A stretch of 64,000 nt of DNA from Sphaerochaeta globosa str. Buddy (lineage in GTDB: Bacteria; Spirochaetota; Spirochaetia; Sphaerochaetales; Sphaerochaetaceae): assembly GCF_000190435.1 (NCBI RefSeq), contig NC_015152.1, positions 1,866,458-1,930,457 of the forward strand, in the 5' to 3' direction. Shown here piece by piece: positions 18,092 through 26,472 of the stretch. A program made the translations under genes and the position numbers. The notes beneath the pieces were generated by a model that was not told the origin of the DNA, ran no database searches, and saw only the letters and a program-made list of their open reading frames with translations. Position 1 is the first letter of the stretch, and each line of letters starts with the position of its first letter.

Positions 18092-18814
18092 ATGACAAGT
18101 TCTGATTTTACAGGTCTAAATACACTAAATACATTTGTGAACCAATCCCGGAATAATTTGCTTAATTATTTCTGCAAAACATGCTTTGTTCTGGGTAAAT
18201 TTAATCAGAGCACTCAGTTCTATGAAATGTTAGGAACATGTTTCTTAATTAAAAACAACCTAATAGCAACATCAACACATGTTATTGGTGGAAATACTTC
18301 TAATCTCTTTATTTTTTTCCCTGAAATCTTGGAGATTAACTCATATCAAGACGTTTCCAATACTGAATGCAAACCAATTCCTGCTGAGATTGTCTCACAG
18401 AATCCTTTTTCTGATATTACAATTTTGAAAACTGACATAAGCTATTCTGGTAATTTGATTCCATTGGGCTCATTTGATGATACTTCTATACTAGAAACAC
18501 TTTGGGTTTTCGGCTTTCCACATTGTGTTGAGGGCAGAAGAGTTTTTACAGCACAGCAGGCAGAGCTTGGAGCGAAGATCTTGTTGTCTAGCAGTAATAT
18601 CAAATCAAAGTTTGGTGTTTTAAATATTCAATCCAGACCGGGACAATCTGGAAGTATTGTTTTTTCTCCCACTAAAAATAAGATTGTGGGAATGCTAGCT
18701 GGCGCATATGCCATCGATTGTGGAATATCTCTTGGGGGCATTAATCCTAGAGAACTTAACCAGACAACTCAGTGTATTTCTGCTGAGTATATTTCCGAGA
18801 TGCTCGAAGAGTAG
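18092..18814 (+). CDS. Trypsin-like serine protease
   Basis: A 240-residue S1-fold protease. The start at 18092 is preferred because GGGGGT lies at normal distance; an in-frame ATG at 18047 would add 15 residues. The catalytic triad is visible: H63 in LIATSTHVIGG, D108 in NPFSDITILK, and S186 in RPGQSGSIVF. Length and order match a minimal trypsin domain without PDZ or membrane segments, and there is no signal peptide, so it is probably cytoplasmic. It is AT-rich compared with flanking genes and followed after 10 nt by a gene for a membrane-tailed protein. Cytoplasmic trypsin-like proteases in islands are known in bacterial conflict systems; that role is inferred here. Confidence 0.8.
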   Translation: MTSSDFTGLNTLNTFVNQSRNNLLNYFCKTCFVLGKFNQSTQFYEMLGTCFLIKNNLIATSTHVIGGNTSNLFIFFPEILEINSYQDVSNTECKPIPAEIVSQNPFSDITILKTDISYSGNLIPLGSFDDTSILETLWVFGFPHCVEGRRVFTAQQAELGAKILLSSSNIKSKFGVLNIQSRPGQSGSIVFSPTKNKIVGMLAGAYAIDCGISLGGINPRELNQTTQCISAEYISEMLEE

Positions 18815-18824
18815 GAGTCTAATT

Positions 18825-19283
18825 ATGCAATCTCAAGATTTTTCTGATGTCATATCTCAACTTCCAAAATTCCAACGAAGACTAGTTATTGAATTGCTCG
18901 GTGAGAAAGAAGCTTACTTATCAGCTGCAGAAACATATTTCTTAACTTCTGGCCCTGACAATATGCAACCATTTGGTGGAGAACCGTTTACAAGCAAGGA
19001 ATCTAAAGAATCAAAGAAGGCTTTATGGCCAAATTTCTTAAAAGAACTCAATAAATTAATATGCGGTCATCCAGAATACTCTACAAATAGAGAAGAGTTT
19101 TTCAAAGAAAGTGATACATTAAGAACTATAATTATTACTAATGTCTCAGCATACATGGGAATCAAATTTGGAATACCAGCAACTTATTTGGCTCCGATTA
19201 TTGTACTTATCGTTTGTGCTGCTATTAAGGTCGGAAAAAATGCATATTGCTCAACGTATTATGATGAGATGGAAGCTTTGTAA
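18825..19283 (+). CDS. Small membrane-anchored partner of the protease, unknown family
   Basis: A 152-residue protein whose start is set by GGAG 9 nt before the ATG; the open frame extends upstream into the protease gene but without a site. Residues 1-40 are predicted helical (FQRRLVIELLGEKEAYLSAAE), 45-100 polar, and 112-136 form one hydrophobic segment (GIPATYLAPIIVLIVCAAIKVG), followed by a short polar tail. No enzyme motif. It shares the AT-rich composition of the protease gene and is almost certainly co-transcribed. It could anchor, inhibit or be the substrate of the protease. Confidence 0.7.
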   Translation: MQSQDFSDVISQLPKFQRRLVIELLGEKEAYLSAAETYFLTSGPDNMQPFGGEPFTSKESKESKKALWPNFLKELNKLICGHPEYSTNREEFFKESDTLRTIIITNVSAYMGIKFGIPATYLAPIIVLIVCAAIKVGKNAYCSTYYDEMEAL

Positions 19284-19676
19284 CTACTACACCAATTCTA
19301 AATCAAATTTCCTAACAACCTCTAATATTGATGTATATACGCTGATAGTTGCTGATAAAACTACCTATTCTTATCTGCTTATATTTCTTTATCAATTAAT
19401 CTCTTATGATTGTCATTGATAGCGGTTGATAAACCCACAATGGCGCCTTCTAAGCAGTAGGTCTTATCTCGCCTCCTCCTGGTGTATTCGATCAAGCGGT
19501 CTGATTCTATGAATAGTATCTTTCTTCTTGATTTCCTATACCTTTTCCTTGACTTCTGACATACCTTGACGTAGTGTGAATTCGGGCATTTCTGATTGGG
19601 CTAAATCCTCATGTGAAAGACTTGACCCTCTACATTTACTCGTACTGCTTTACATCCCCACTGGGAAAAAGAGGTA
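19284..19676. other. Gene-poor island right end and flank
   Basis: About 390 bases without a supported gene. The first ~160 are very AT-rich, then comes the 19-bp tRNA-Arg repeat (19445-19463), after which composition returns towards that of the host. No RNA gene is seen. Confidence 0.5.
19445..19463 (+). repeat. Right att-like copy of the tRNA-Arg anticodon arm
   Basis: Exact copy of the 19-mer at 17394-17412. The flanks do not match the tRNA further in either direction (the preceding GGC replaces ACT, and the following TTATC replaces GTAGG), so this is not a second tRNA. Confidence 0.65.
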
Positions 19677-19880
19677 TTGATTTTGCTTGCATATGATATA
19701 CGTGTTCAGGTCAATTGTTTGTTTGATTACTGTAAAGTCTTCTCAATGAGTAATGATGATTTGAGAGAATATACTCGACTAATTTGGTATGGCTACGACG
19801 AAGTAGGCCCTGCTGTTTATAGAAAGAATCCGGAGACGGGGATGGTGGTTCGCATCGATTTCCTGAAAGAATCCGTCTAA
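19677..19880 (+). CDS. Small protein, paralogue A (67 aa)
   Basis: A TTG-initiated frame with AAAAAGAGG just upstream. The product resembles the 63-residue product at 20087 along its whole length: YDIRVQVNCLFDYCKVF against FDLRIQAQHHFDYCRVF, and WYGYDEVGPAVYRKNPETG against WFGYDEEGPAVYREDPDTG, both ending VVRIDFL. Conservation between the copies supports both as real genes. No family was recognised. There is no signal peptide or membrane segment. Confidence 0.6.
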   Translation: MILLAYDIRVQVNCLFDYCKVFSMSNDDLREYTRLIWYGYDEVGPAVYRKNPETGMVVRIDFLKESV

Positions 19881-20086
19881 AAAACTTCGGCTTTTGACAT
19901 ATCTCATGATAATTGCAAGGGAAGTGTCATAGTTCAATCTTGACGCCTCGCGTAGAAGGTCCTACGCTTATGCCATGAGAGGCATCTTTGTGGACTTCTT
20001 AGGTGTATCGCCTCAGAGACAGCGCAGTGAACAACTGTTCTTCAGGTTGTTTTTCCTTCAGGCAGAAACTAGAGGAGGCTTGACTG

Positions 20087-20278
20087 ATGCTGCCATTTGA
20101 TCTTCGCATCCAGGCACAACATCACTTCGATTATTGTCGGGTCTTCGACTTTCCAAAGGAAGCCAAACTACTGCGTTTCACTCGCGTCAAATGGTTTGGC
20201 TATGATGAAGAAGGACCGGCCGTCTACCGGGAGGATCCTGATACAGGGGAGGTTGTACGTATAGATTTTCTTCACTGA
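20087..20278 (+). CDS. Small protein, paralogue B (63 aa)
   Basis: An ATG start with GAGGAGG 9 nt upstream. The 63-residue acidic product has the conserved core FDYCRVF ... WFGYDEEGPAVYREDPDTGEVVRIDFL (quoted in parts) shared with the protein at 19677. Two tandem copies 200 bases apart indicate a local duplication. Function unknown; the short length and regular beta-strand-like pattern in the second half suggest a small single-domain protein. Confidence 0.65.
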   Translation: MLPFDLRIQAQHHFDYCRVFDFPKEAKLLRFTRVKWFGYDEEGPAVYREDPDTGEVVRIDFLH

Positions 20279-20457
20279 CCGTACAGCAGAAAGGCTTAAA
20301 TCGCTGGACAGTATCACAATACTGGGATAGCGTTTACCAACAAGAAAACTCATCGTTCAGACCCTGAATTGTCTGAAAGGTTTTGTAATTATAAGTTGTT
20401 ATTTTGTAATATTTTGTTTTAGTATTTTTAAATGTAAAGGAATTTTAGGTAAACTAG

Positions 20458-20486
20458 TTGACAGAGGTGGATAAATATTCGATATT
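20458..20486 (+). promoter_or_regulatory. Probable promoter of potABCD
   Basis: TTGACA (20458) and GATATT (20481) are 17 bp apart, about 80 bases before potA. The 286 bases before potA contain otherwise only AT-rich sequence. Confidence 0.5.
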
Positions 20487-20564
20487 CGCATTGAATCGTG
20501 AAGGCTCCATAGTCTCCAACTATGGAAATTCTATGCCTGAAACGAGTGGAGGGAATGGAAAAGA

Positions 20565-21695
20565 TTGAAAGGTGTTGAAGTTTCTGTCGAACGGGTTTCC
20601 CGCTCCTATGGCGATTTCAAGGCACTCGACGATGTGAGTGTCAAGATAAACAAAGGTGAGTTCTTCTCACTGCTGGGGCCTTCCGGGTGTGGCAAAACCA
20701 CCCTGCTTAGGATTATCGCTGGGTTTGATTACCCTGATTCTGGAAGCGTGGCGTTCGACAACAAGGACATTTTGCCCTTGCCGCCGGATAAAAGGCAATC
20801 CAACACTGTATTCCAGACCTACGCATTATTCCCCCACCTAACGGTCTACGAAAATATTGCCTTCCCTCTACGTCTCAGACGTGTAGACAAGCAAACCATC
20901 GAAACCAAAGTCATGGAATACGTGCGCCTCGTGCAGCTTGAAGACCATGTCAATAAAAAACCCTCAATGCTCAGCGGCGGTCAAAAGCAGCGCGTTGCCA
21001 TTGCCAGGGCGCTCATCAACGAACCACGAGTACTGTTGCTTGACGAGCCTTTATCCGCCCTCGATGCAAAGCTTCGCCAAAACCTGCTGGTTGAACTGGA
21101 CCAAATCCATGACAAAGTTGGAATCACATTCATCTATGTCACGCACGACCAGAGCGAAGCACTCTCTGTTTCAGATCGTATTGCCGTCATGAACAGAGGC
21201 AAGGTTCTGCAGATTGGTACTCCCTACGAAATTTACGAGGCTCCGGCAACTCGTTTTGTTGCCCAGTTCATCGGCGAATCAAACAGCTTCCCGTGTACGG
21301 TAGTCTCCTGCGAACCGTATGAAGGCGAATATCTGATACGTGTCGACGTTCCAGCCTTGCAAGGGGAAATATCGGTTACCGATTATGAACCCCAGGCAAT
21401 TGGAGCTGCACTCGATTTTACCGTACGTCCGGAGAAAGTACGGATCTCCGCCAACCCTCCCCGCAGTACCGTGAAAGAACTCAACACCTTCAAGGGCGTG
21501 GTTGATGAACCGGTGTATTCGGGATTCCAATCCAAATTTTATGTCAAACTCGAACGGGTGCCTTCCACCCAGGTTAAAGTCTTCAAGCAGCACACCGTAT
21601 TCCTTGAGGATGGTCCCGACATTGAATGGAAGGATTCTGTCTACGTCAGTTGGACAGCAGCTGACGGCTATCTGGTAAAGGATACCGACCGATGA
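20565..21695 (+). CDS. potA: Spermidine/putrescine ABC transporter ATPase
   Basis: A 376-residue ABC ATPase started by TTG with GGAGGG upstream (the nearby ATG at 20555 is out of frame). Walker A is GPSGCGKTT, the signature is LSGGQKQRVA, and Walker B with D-loop is VLLLDEPLSALDAKLR, followed by the switch His in YVTHDQSEA. A C-terminal TOBE domain (~290-370) is typical of PotA/MalK-type ATPases. The gene overlaps potB by 4 nt and is the first of potABCD. Confidence 0.92.
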   Translation: MKGVEVSVERVSRSYGDFKALDDVSVKINKGEFFSLLGPSGCGKTTLLRIIAGFDYPDSGSVAFDNKDILPLPPDKRQSNTVFQTYALFPHLTVYENIAFPLRLRRVDKQTIETKVMEYVRLVQLEDHVNKKPSMLSGGQKQRVAIARALINEPRVLLLDEPLSALDAKLRQNLLVELDQIHDKVGITFIYVTHDQSEALSVSDRIAVMNRGKVLQIGTPYEIYEAPATRFVAQFIGESNSFPCTVVSCEPYEGEYLIRVDVPALQGEISVTDYEPQAIGAALDFTVRPEKVRISANPPRSTVKELNTFKGVVDEPVYSGFQSKFYVKLERVPSTQVKVFKQHTVFLEDGPDIEWKDSVYVSWTAADGYLVKDTDR

Positions 21696-22633
21696 AAAAG
21701 ACCCTCAAGCCAAGGGAACGTGAACAAATGCTCGGAACCATGTATGGTGGTCCCATGGGCTTGTGGTTCACCCTCTTTTTCACGGTCCCCTTGGGTATCA
21801 TCATTCTCTATAGTTTCATGAAGCGTGGTTTGTACGGGGGTGTGGAGTGGGAATTCACCCTCACTGCCTACAAACAGATGTTCAATCCCAGTTTCGGCAT
21901 GGTGGTCCTGCGAACGTTATGGATTAGTATACTCTCCACATTCCTGTGCATTCTCATAGCCATACCCTGCGGCTATGCCATGGCGAAGAGCAAGCACCAG
22001 ACCTTCCTGCTTTTCCTCATTATCATTCCGTTCTGGACCAATTCGCTGATCAGAATCTACGCTTGGATTTCCATTCTATCCACCGAGGGCTTCATCAACA
22101 GCCTGCTTATGAAACTCGGCCTGATTGATGAAGGTCTGAAACTCATCTACAACAACGGGGCTGTCGTGTTGGTTCTCATCTACATGTACCTGCCGTTCGC
22201 CATCCTGCCTTTGTTCACCACCATCGACAAGTTTGATTTTTCCCTGCTCGATGCAGCACGCGACCTTGGAGCAACAAAACTCGGCTCGATTGTCAGAGTG
22301 ATGTTCCCCAATATCAAGAGTGGGTTGAGCACGGCATTCATTTTTACCTTCATCCCGATCTTTGGAGCATACACTGTTCCGCTGTTGGTTGGCGGCAAGG
22401 ACTCAACCATGATCGGCAATATCATCGTCGACCAGGTTTCAAAAACAAGAAACTGGCCGTTGGCTTCGGCTTTCTCCATGATACTCACCCTCATCTCCCT
22501 GGTTGGGGTATTCTGGATGCTGTACAACGGCAAACGAGAGCAAATGCAGAAGGAAGGCGGTTCAAAGAAAACCACCCAACAGGCACTTGAGCACAACATC
22601 AGGGCACATCACAACCATCGAGGTGCCAAATGA
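21692..22633 (+). CDS. potB: Polyamine ABC transporter permease B
   Basis: A 313-residue inner-membrane permease with six predicted spans and the EAA-type loop (DAARDLGATKLGSIVRVMFPNI, seen near residue 190) that docks on PotA. The motif FWTNSLIRIYAW is typical of PotB. The C-terminal 30 residues are charged and His-rich (HNIRAHHNHRG). It overlaps both neighbours by 4 nt. Confidence 0.9.
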   Translation: MKKTLKPREREQMLGTMYGGPMGLWFTLFFTVPLGIIILYSFMKRGLYGGVEWEFTLTAYKQMFNPSFGMVVLRTLWISILSTFLCILIAIPCGYAMAKSKHQTFLLFLIIIPFWTNSLIRIYAWISILSTEGFINSLLMKLGLIDEGLKLIYNNGAVVLVLIYMYLPFAILPLFTTIDKFDFSLLDAARDLGATKLGSIVRVMFPNIKSGLSTAFIFTFIPIFGAYTVPLLVGGKDSTMIGNIIVDQVSKTRNWPLASAFSMILTLISLVGVFWMLYNGKREQMQKEGGSKKTTQQALEHNIRAHHNHRGAK

Positions 22634-23433
22634 ACTACCACAGATACTCAAGCAAATCAGGATTCTCTTTCTCCTACGGAATGTTGGCCCTGGTAATAGT
22701 CTTTCTGTTCATCCCCTTGTTTGTTGTAGTATTCTTTTCCTTCAACAACGCAAAGGGAATGCAATGGGACCACGCCTCGCTGGTGTGGTATAAGACGCTG
22801 ATTTTTGACAGCCCCTCATTGTGGGCAGCATTCAGAAACAGCTTGGTCATAGCGCTTACCAGCTCCATTACGGCAACCGTACTCGGCTCTCTTGCAGCCA
22901 TCGGCATTAAGTGGTATCGCTTCCATGGCCGCAACTACATCACGACCGTAAGCTACCTTCCGATGGTCCTTCCCGAAGTCATCATCGGTATTTCCATGTT
23001 GATTTTTTTCTCAGCGGTCAAGGTACGCTTGGGCATGTTTACCATTTATGCAGCTCATACGACGTTCAACCTCCCCTTTGTGTTCATGATGGTCACAGCA
23101 CGCCTCGATGAGTTCGACTATTCCACCGTGGAAGCAGCAAGGGACTTGGGTGCCAATGAACGGCAGACATTAACCAAAGTCATTATACCCAGCATTATTC
23201 CGGCAGTACTCTCGGGCTTTTTGATGTGTATTACCATGTCCCTTGAGGACTTTGTCATTACATTCTTCGTATCCGGACCTGGTTCGGGTACCCTTCCGCT
23301 GTATGTATATTCGATGATTCGCTACGGCGTCTCCCCGGTGATCAACGCACTGTCGTTCGTTATGATTCTCGGTACCATGGTCATCGCATTCATCTTCAGG
23401 AAATTCCTAAAAACTGTGGCTGCGAGCAGCTAA
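22630..23433 (+). CDS. potC: Polyamine ABC transporter permease C
   Basis: A 267-residue permease with six predicted spans. The EAA loop reads VEAARDLGANERQTLTKVIIP near residue 175. PMVLPEVIIGISMLIFF is characteristic of PotC. It pairs with PotB in the membrane and is coupled to it by a 4-nt overlap. Confidence 0.9.
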   Translation: MNYHRYSSKSGFSFSYGMLALVIVFLFIPLFVVVFFSFNNAKGMQWDHASLVWYKTLIFDSPSLWAAFRNSLVIALTSSITATVLGSLAAIGIKWYRFHGRNYITTVSYLPMVLPEVIIGISMLIFFSAVKVRLGMFTIYAAHTTFNLPFVFMMVTARLDEFDYSTVEAARDLGANERQTLTKVIIPSIIPAVLSGFLMCITMSLEDFVITFFVSGPGSGTLPLYVYSMIRYGVSPVINALSFVMILGTMVIAFIFRKFLKTVAASS

Positions 23434-23466
23434 GGTTGGAGGCATGATCTCATTTGGAGGTGCGTC

Positions 23467-24522
23467 GTGCACAAGATGTTCCGGTATTTTTCCATACTGG
23501 TTGTCTGCTTACTCATGCTTACCGGCATGGGTTGCAGGAAACCCGCACAGCAGAACAGCAAGCTGTATCTGTACAACTGGACGTATTACACTCCGGATGC
23601 TTTGGTGGCCCAGTTTGAGAAAGAAACCGGTATTGATGTAGTTATCGATAATTTTGCCTCCAACGAAGAGATGTTTGCAAAAATCATGGCGGGCGGCAAT
23701 GAGGGATACGACCTCATATTCCCTTCCTCTGATTACACAGCGATTATGATCAAGCTTGGTCTGTTGACCGAGCTCGACCATACCATGATTCCAAACCTCA
23801 AGTACCTCTCGCCCTTGTTCAGGGAAAAAGCAGACTACGACCCTGCCTTCCGCTATAGCGTCCCCTACTTCATGGGTTCTAGCGGCATCGCTGTGAATAC
23901 ACAGCGAGCTCCTGCCGGGTATGAGCGCACGTGGGACATTTTCTCCGATATCCGCATGGCCGGGAGCATGTCCATGCTCGATGACATGCGCGAAGTAATG
24001 GGAGCGGCCCTCAAACATCTGGGATATAGCGGCAACTCCATAGACCGCGATCAGCTGCAGCAAGCTGCCGACCTCATCAACACCAAGTGGAAGCCCAATC
24101 TGGTAAAGTTCGATTCTGAATCGTTCGGCAAGGCGTTCAGCAGAGGTGAATTCGTTGTAGTACACGCGTATCCGGAGAATGTGTTTGCTGAAATCAGCAA
24201 GGAGAAGTGGTCGTCGATTGACTTCTTCATCCCTCCTGAAGGTGGAATGATGTACATCGACAACATGGTCATACCCAAAGGATCGAGAAATTTGGAGGCA
24301 GCCCATGCCTTCATCAATTTCATCCACGAACCGAAAAATTATGCCGTTTTCTTGGATACCTTCAGCCTTCCTCCCACTACCAATACAGGAGCCGCTGCCT
24401 TCATGAAAACAGAACAACCGTTCTTTTCCATCGAAGATCTTTCCCATTCTGACAACATCAGCGATTTAGGATCTGATTTGGAATTATACAATCAGCTGTG
24501 GCAAGTCATACGGTATCATTAG
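23467..24522 (+). CDS. potD: Spermidine/putrescine-binding lipoprotein
   Basis: A 351-residue extracytoplasmic binding protein. GTG start with GGAGGT 5 nt upstream. The N-terminus is a lipoprotein signal ending in GMGC (residue 23), so it should be membrane-anchored. The mature chain starts with the PotD-type LYLYNWTYYTPDALVAQFE (in parts) and includes FEKETGIDVVID, MAGGNEGYDLIFPSSDY and the later YIDNMVIPKGSRNLEAAHAF. Polyamine specificity is from family resemblance. Last gene of potABCD. Confidence 0.9.
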   Translation: MHKMFRYFSILVVCLLMLTGMGCRKPAQQNSKLYLYNWTYYTPDALVAQFEKETGIDVVIDNFASNEEMFAKIMAGGNEGYDLIFPSSDYTAIMIKLGLLTELDHTMIPNLKYLSPLFREKADYDPAFRYSVPYFMGSSGIAVNTQRAPAGYERTWDIFSDIRMAGSMSMLDDMREVMGAALKHLGYSGNSIDRDQLQQAADLINTKWKPNLVKFDSESFGKAFSRGEFVVVHAYPENVFAEISKEKWSSIDFFIPPEGGMMYIDNMVIPKGSRNLEAAHAFINFIHEPKNYAVFLDTFSLPPTTNTGAAAFMKTEQPFFSIEDLSHSDNISDLGSDLELYNQLWQVIRYH

Positions 24523-24529
24523 AAATTCT

Positions 24530-24552
24530 TGCATATTTATGCATGATTTTTA
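24530..24552 (+). terminator. Weak hairpin after potD
   Basis: TGCATA-TT-TATGCA followed by TGATTTTTA, 8 nt after the potD stop. The stem is short and AT-rich, so this is a weak terminator candidate. Confidence 0.4.
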
Positions 24553-24572
24553 CATTCTGTTCTAGTTTACTC

Positions 24573-24601
24573 TTGCAACGTGGTTTTACAACAGGTATTC
24601 T
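24573..24601 (+). promoter_or_regulatory. Probable promoter of putP
   Basis: TTGCAA (24573) and TATTCT (24596) with a 17-bp spacer, about 30 bases before the ribosome-binding site of the symporter gene. Confidence 0.45.
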
Positions 24602-24636
24602 GAACCAACATGCTTTTGTTGGGGAGAGAATGATCC

Positions 24637-26133
24637 ATGAATAGCTATCAAATTATTACCGGTATCGCCTTTGCACTCTATCTTGGCCTCATGCTGGCCA
24701 TCGGGTTCTTTACGTTCCGCAAGACCAAGTCCACCAGCGACTACTTCCTTGGCGGACGATCCATCGGTCCCTGGTTCACCGCCCTCAGTGCTGAGGCATC
24801 CGACATGAGTGGTTGGCTCTTAATGGGCCTTCCCGGACTTGCCTACTTTACCGGCCTGCAGGAAGCCTTCTGGACTGCAGTGGGACTTTTGGTGGGGACG
24901 TACCTCAATTGGCTCTTCGTTGCCAAACGAATGCGCAAGTATACCATCCATGCTAAGGATTCCATCACCATCCCCGAGTTTTTGACCAATCGGTTCCACG
25001 ACAAATCAAAAACACTGCAGATTATCAGCTCGATTATCATTCTTGTGTTTTTTGTCGTGTATACAGCCAGCGGGTTCCTTGCTTGTGCGAAGCTCTTCAC
25101 CTCCGTCTTCGGCATGAATTACTACGTCGCACTCATCCTTGGAGTGGTAGTCATTCTTGGATATACTCTGCTCGGCGGGTACCTGGCTGTCGTTGCAACA
25201 GACTTCGTTCAAGGAAGCTTGATGTTCATAGCCCTTGTTGCGACCGGAATTCTTGCCCTTTTTATGGCAGGTGGTCCCGTTCATACTTTCACCAAACTCG
25301 CAGAATTCGGTCAACACTTCATCAACCCGTTCATCACCCCTCCGGGAACGACCTACGGCTTTTTGCAGATTCTCAGCGCGCTGGCTTGGGGCCTTGGCTA
25401 CTTCGGCATGCCCCACATCCTGGTACGGTTCATGTCAATTCGCAGCAATGCTGAAGTTAAGACCAGCCGTAGGATTGCCATGATCTGGGTTACCATTGCA
25501 ATGGCGGCAGCACTGCTCGTTGGTGTTGTAGGCAAGATTTTCCTCCTGCCAACGACCTACGCCAGCCAAAGTGCAGCAGAGGCAGTATTCATTGCAAGCA
25601 TGCAGAAAATATTCCCCACATTCATTGCCGGTTTCTTCCTATGTGCCATTCTTGCCGCCAGTATGAGTACCGCTGATAGCCAGTTGCTTGTTGCCTCCTC
25701 AGCCTTCAGCAAAGACGTTTACAAGGCAATGCTTCGCAAGAACGCCTCCGATAAGGAGACCCTTTTGGTAAGTCGTATTACTGTTATCGCCGTCACCATC
25801 ATTGCCATTTTTTTGGCAATGGACCCCAACTCTTCTATTTTCGACGTTGTCAGTTATGCATGGGCGGGATTTGGTGCAACCTTCGGGCCAGTCATCATCG
25901 CAGCCCTCTTCTGGAGACGGGCAACCCGTAATGGAGCCATTGCAGCCATGGTGGGTGGTGGACTGACAGTCATTATCTGGAAGCAACTGTCCGGTGGCCT
26001 CTTTGATGTCTACGAACTGCTTCCCGGCTTCATATTCGCTTCCATTCTTATGGTGATATTCAGCCTTCTGGAAAAAAATCCAGATAAGGCGATGGTGGCA
26101 GAATTCGATGCCTATATGGCCATCGAAGACTGA
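24637..26133 (+). CDS. putP: Sodium/proline symporter
   Basis: A 498-residue sodium:solute symporter (SSS family) with about 13 hydrophobic spans. The N-terminal YFLGGRSIGPWFTALSAEASDMSGW (quoted in parts; YFLGGRSIGPWF and ASDMSGWLLMG) closely follows PutP. The central AAILAASMSTADSQLLVASSAF segment (in parts) supplies sodium-site Ser/Thr residues. RBS GGGGAGAG. Monocistronic, with its own promoter and terminator. Proline as substrate follows from PutP similarity; related carriers move other solutes. Confidence 0.88.
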   Translation: MNSYQIITGIAFALYLGLMLAIGFFTFRKTKSTSDYFLGGRSIGPWFTALSAEASDMSGWLLMGLPGLAYFTGLQEAFWTAVGLLVGTYLNWLFVAKRMRKYTIHAKDSITIPEFLTNRFHDKSKTLQIISSIIILVFFVVYTASGFLACAKLFTSVFGMNYYVALILGVVVILGYTLLGGYLAVVATDFVQGSLMFIALVATGILALFMAGGPVHTFTKLAEFGQHFINPFITPPGTTYGFLQILSALAWGLGYFGMPHILVRFMSIRSNAEVKTSRRIAMIWVTIAMAAALLVGVVGKIFLLPTTYASQSAAEAVFIASMQKIFPTFIAGFFLCAILAASMSTADSQLLVASSAFSKDVYKAMLRKNASDKETLLVSRITVIAVTIIAIFLAMDPNSSIFDVVSYAWAGFGATFGPVIIAALFWRRATRNGAIAAMVGGGLTVIIWKQLSGGLFDVYELLPGFIFASILMVIFSLLEKNPDKAMVAEFDAYMAIED

Positions 26134-26140
26134 CAGGTTG

Positions 26141-26167
26141 AACCGGGGAGCAATCCCCGGTTTTTTA
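26141..26167 (+). terminator. Rho-independent terminator of putP
   Basis: A 9-bp stem AACCGGGGA/TCCCCGGTT with a GCAA loop followed by TTTTT. Confidence 0.85.
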
Positions 26168-26196
26168 CTATTTTCCTAATTTTGTAGAATAACCTC

Positions 26197-26225
26197 TTGA
26201 CGCAACAACAACCTGACTTTATACT
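26197..26225 (+). promoter_or_regulatory. Promoter of the metY-metA transcript
   Basis: TTGACG (26197-26202) and TATACT (26220-26225) with exactly 17 bp between them. Transcription would start near 26232 and give a leader of about 240 nt before metY. Confidence 0.7.
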
Positions 26226-26276
26226 TCGGCATAATCCAGCCTTTCGGTAGGATATTTTACTTGGAGGAGGCACACC

Positions 26277-26342
26277 ATGATGCAGATGCAAAGCGCAACT
26301 GAATCCTCTGATCCTATGATGTGCCGCACGGCACTCACCTAA
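26277..26342 (+). CDS. Methionine-rich leader peptide upstream of metY
   Basis: A 21-codon frame with a very strong ribosome-binding site (GGAGGAGG, 7 nt before ATG). It encodes MMQMQSATESSDPMMCRTALT in parts: Met at positions 1, 2, 4, 14 and 15 and Cys at 16. Five Met codons in 21, with a Met-Met-Cys cluster overlapping a small hairpin (26321-26334, GTGCC GCAC GGCAC), in front of methionine-synthesis genes, suggest a ribosome-mediated regulatory leader. No riboswitch fold was recognised in the leader. Function is inferred. Confidence 0.55.
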   Translation: MMQMQSATESSDPMMCRTALT

Positions 26343-26360
26343 GAACTCCAAGGTACTTTC

Positions 26361-26411
26361 ATGAAACAAGCAAAACATCCTCGTTGTGGATCGATAGTCG
26401 ACCACATGTGA
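26361..26411 (+). CDS. Possible second short leader ORF
   Basis: A 16-codon frame (MKQAKHPRCGS... ending in Met before TGA) with AAGGT 8 nt upstream, between the Met-rich leader and metY. It may be chance. Confidence 0.25.
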   Translation: MKQAKHPRCGSIVDHM

Positions 26412-26430
26412 CGCTTCTGGTCTCACTGCC

Positions 26431-26448
26431 CACGAACAGACGTTCGTG
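26431..26448 (+). promoter_or_regulatory. Leader hairpin before metY
   Basis: A 7-bp stem CACGAAC/GTTCGTG with loop AGAC, 12 nt before the metY ribosome-binding site (AGGAG at 26461). No T run follows, so if it is regulatory it acts on translation or as part of a larger alternative fold. Confidence 0.45.
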
Positions 26449-26472
26449 CATTCATACACCAGGAGAATCCCT

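Noticed and set aside
19445-19463. Second tRNA-Arg gene
   Set aside because: Only the anticodon arm is present; no acceptor, D or T arm, so it is treated as an att-like repeat.
26232-26472. SAM riboswitch or T-box in the metY leader
   Set aside because: No conserved core of the known classes could be recognised; a leader-peptide explanation fits better.
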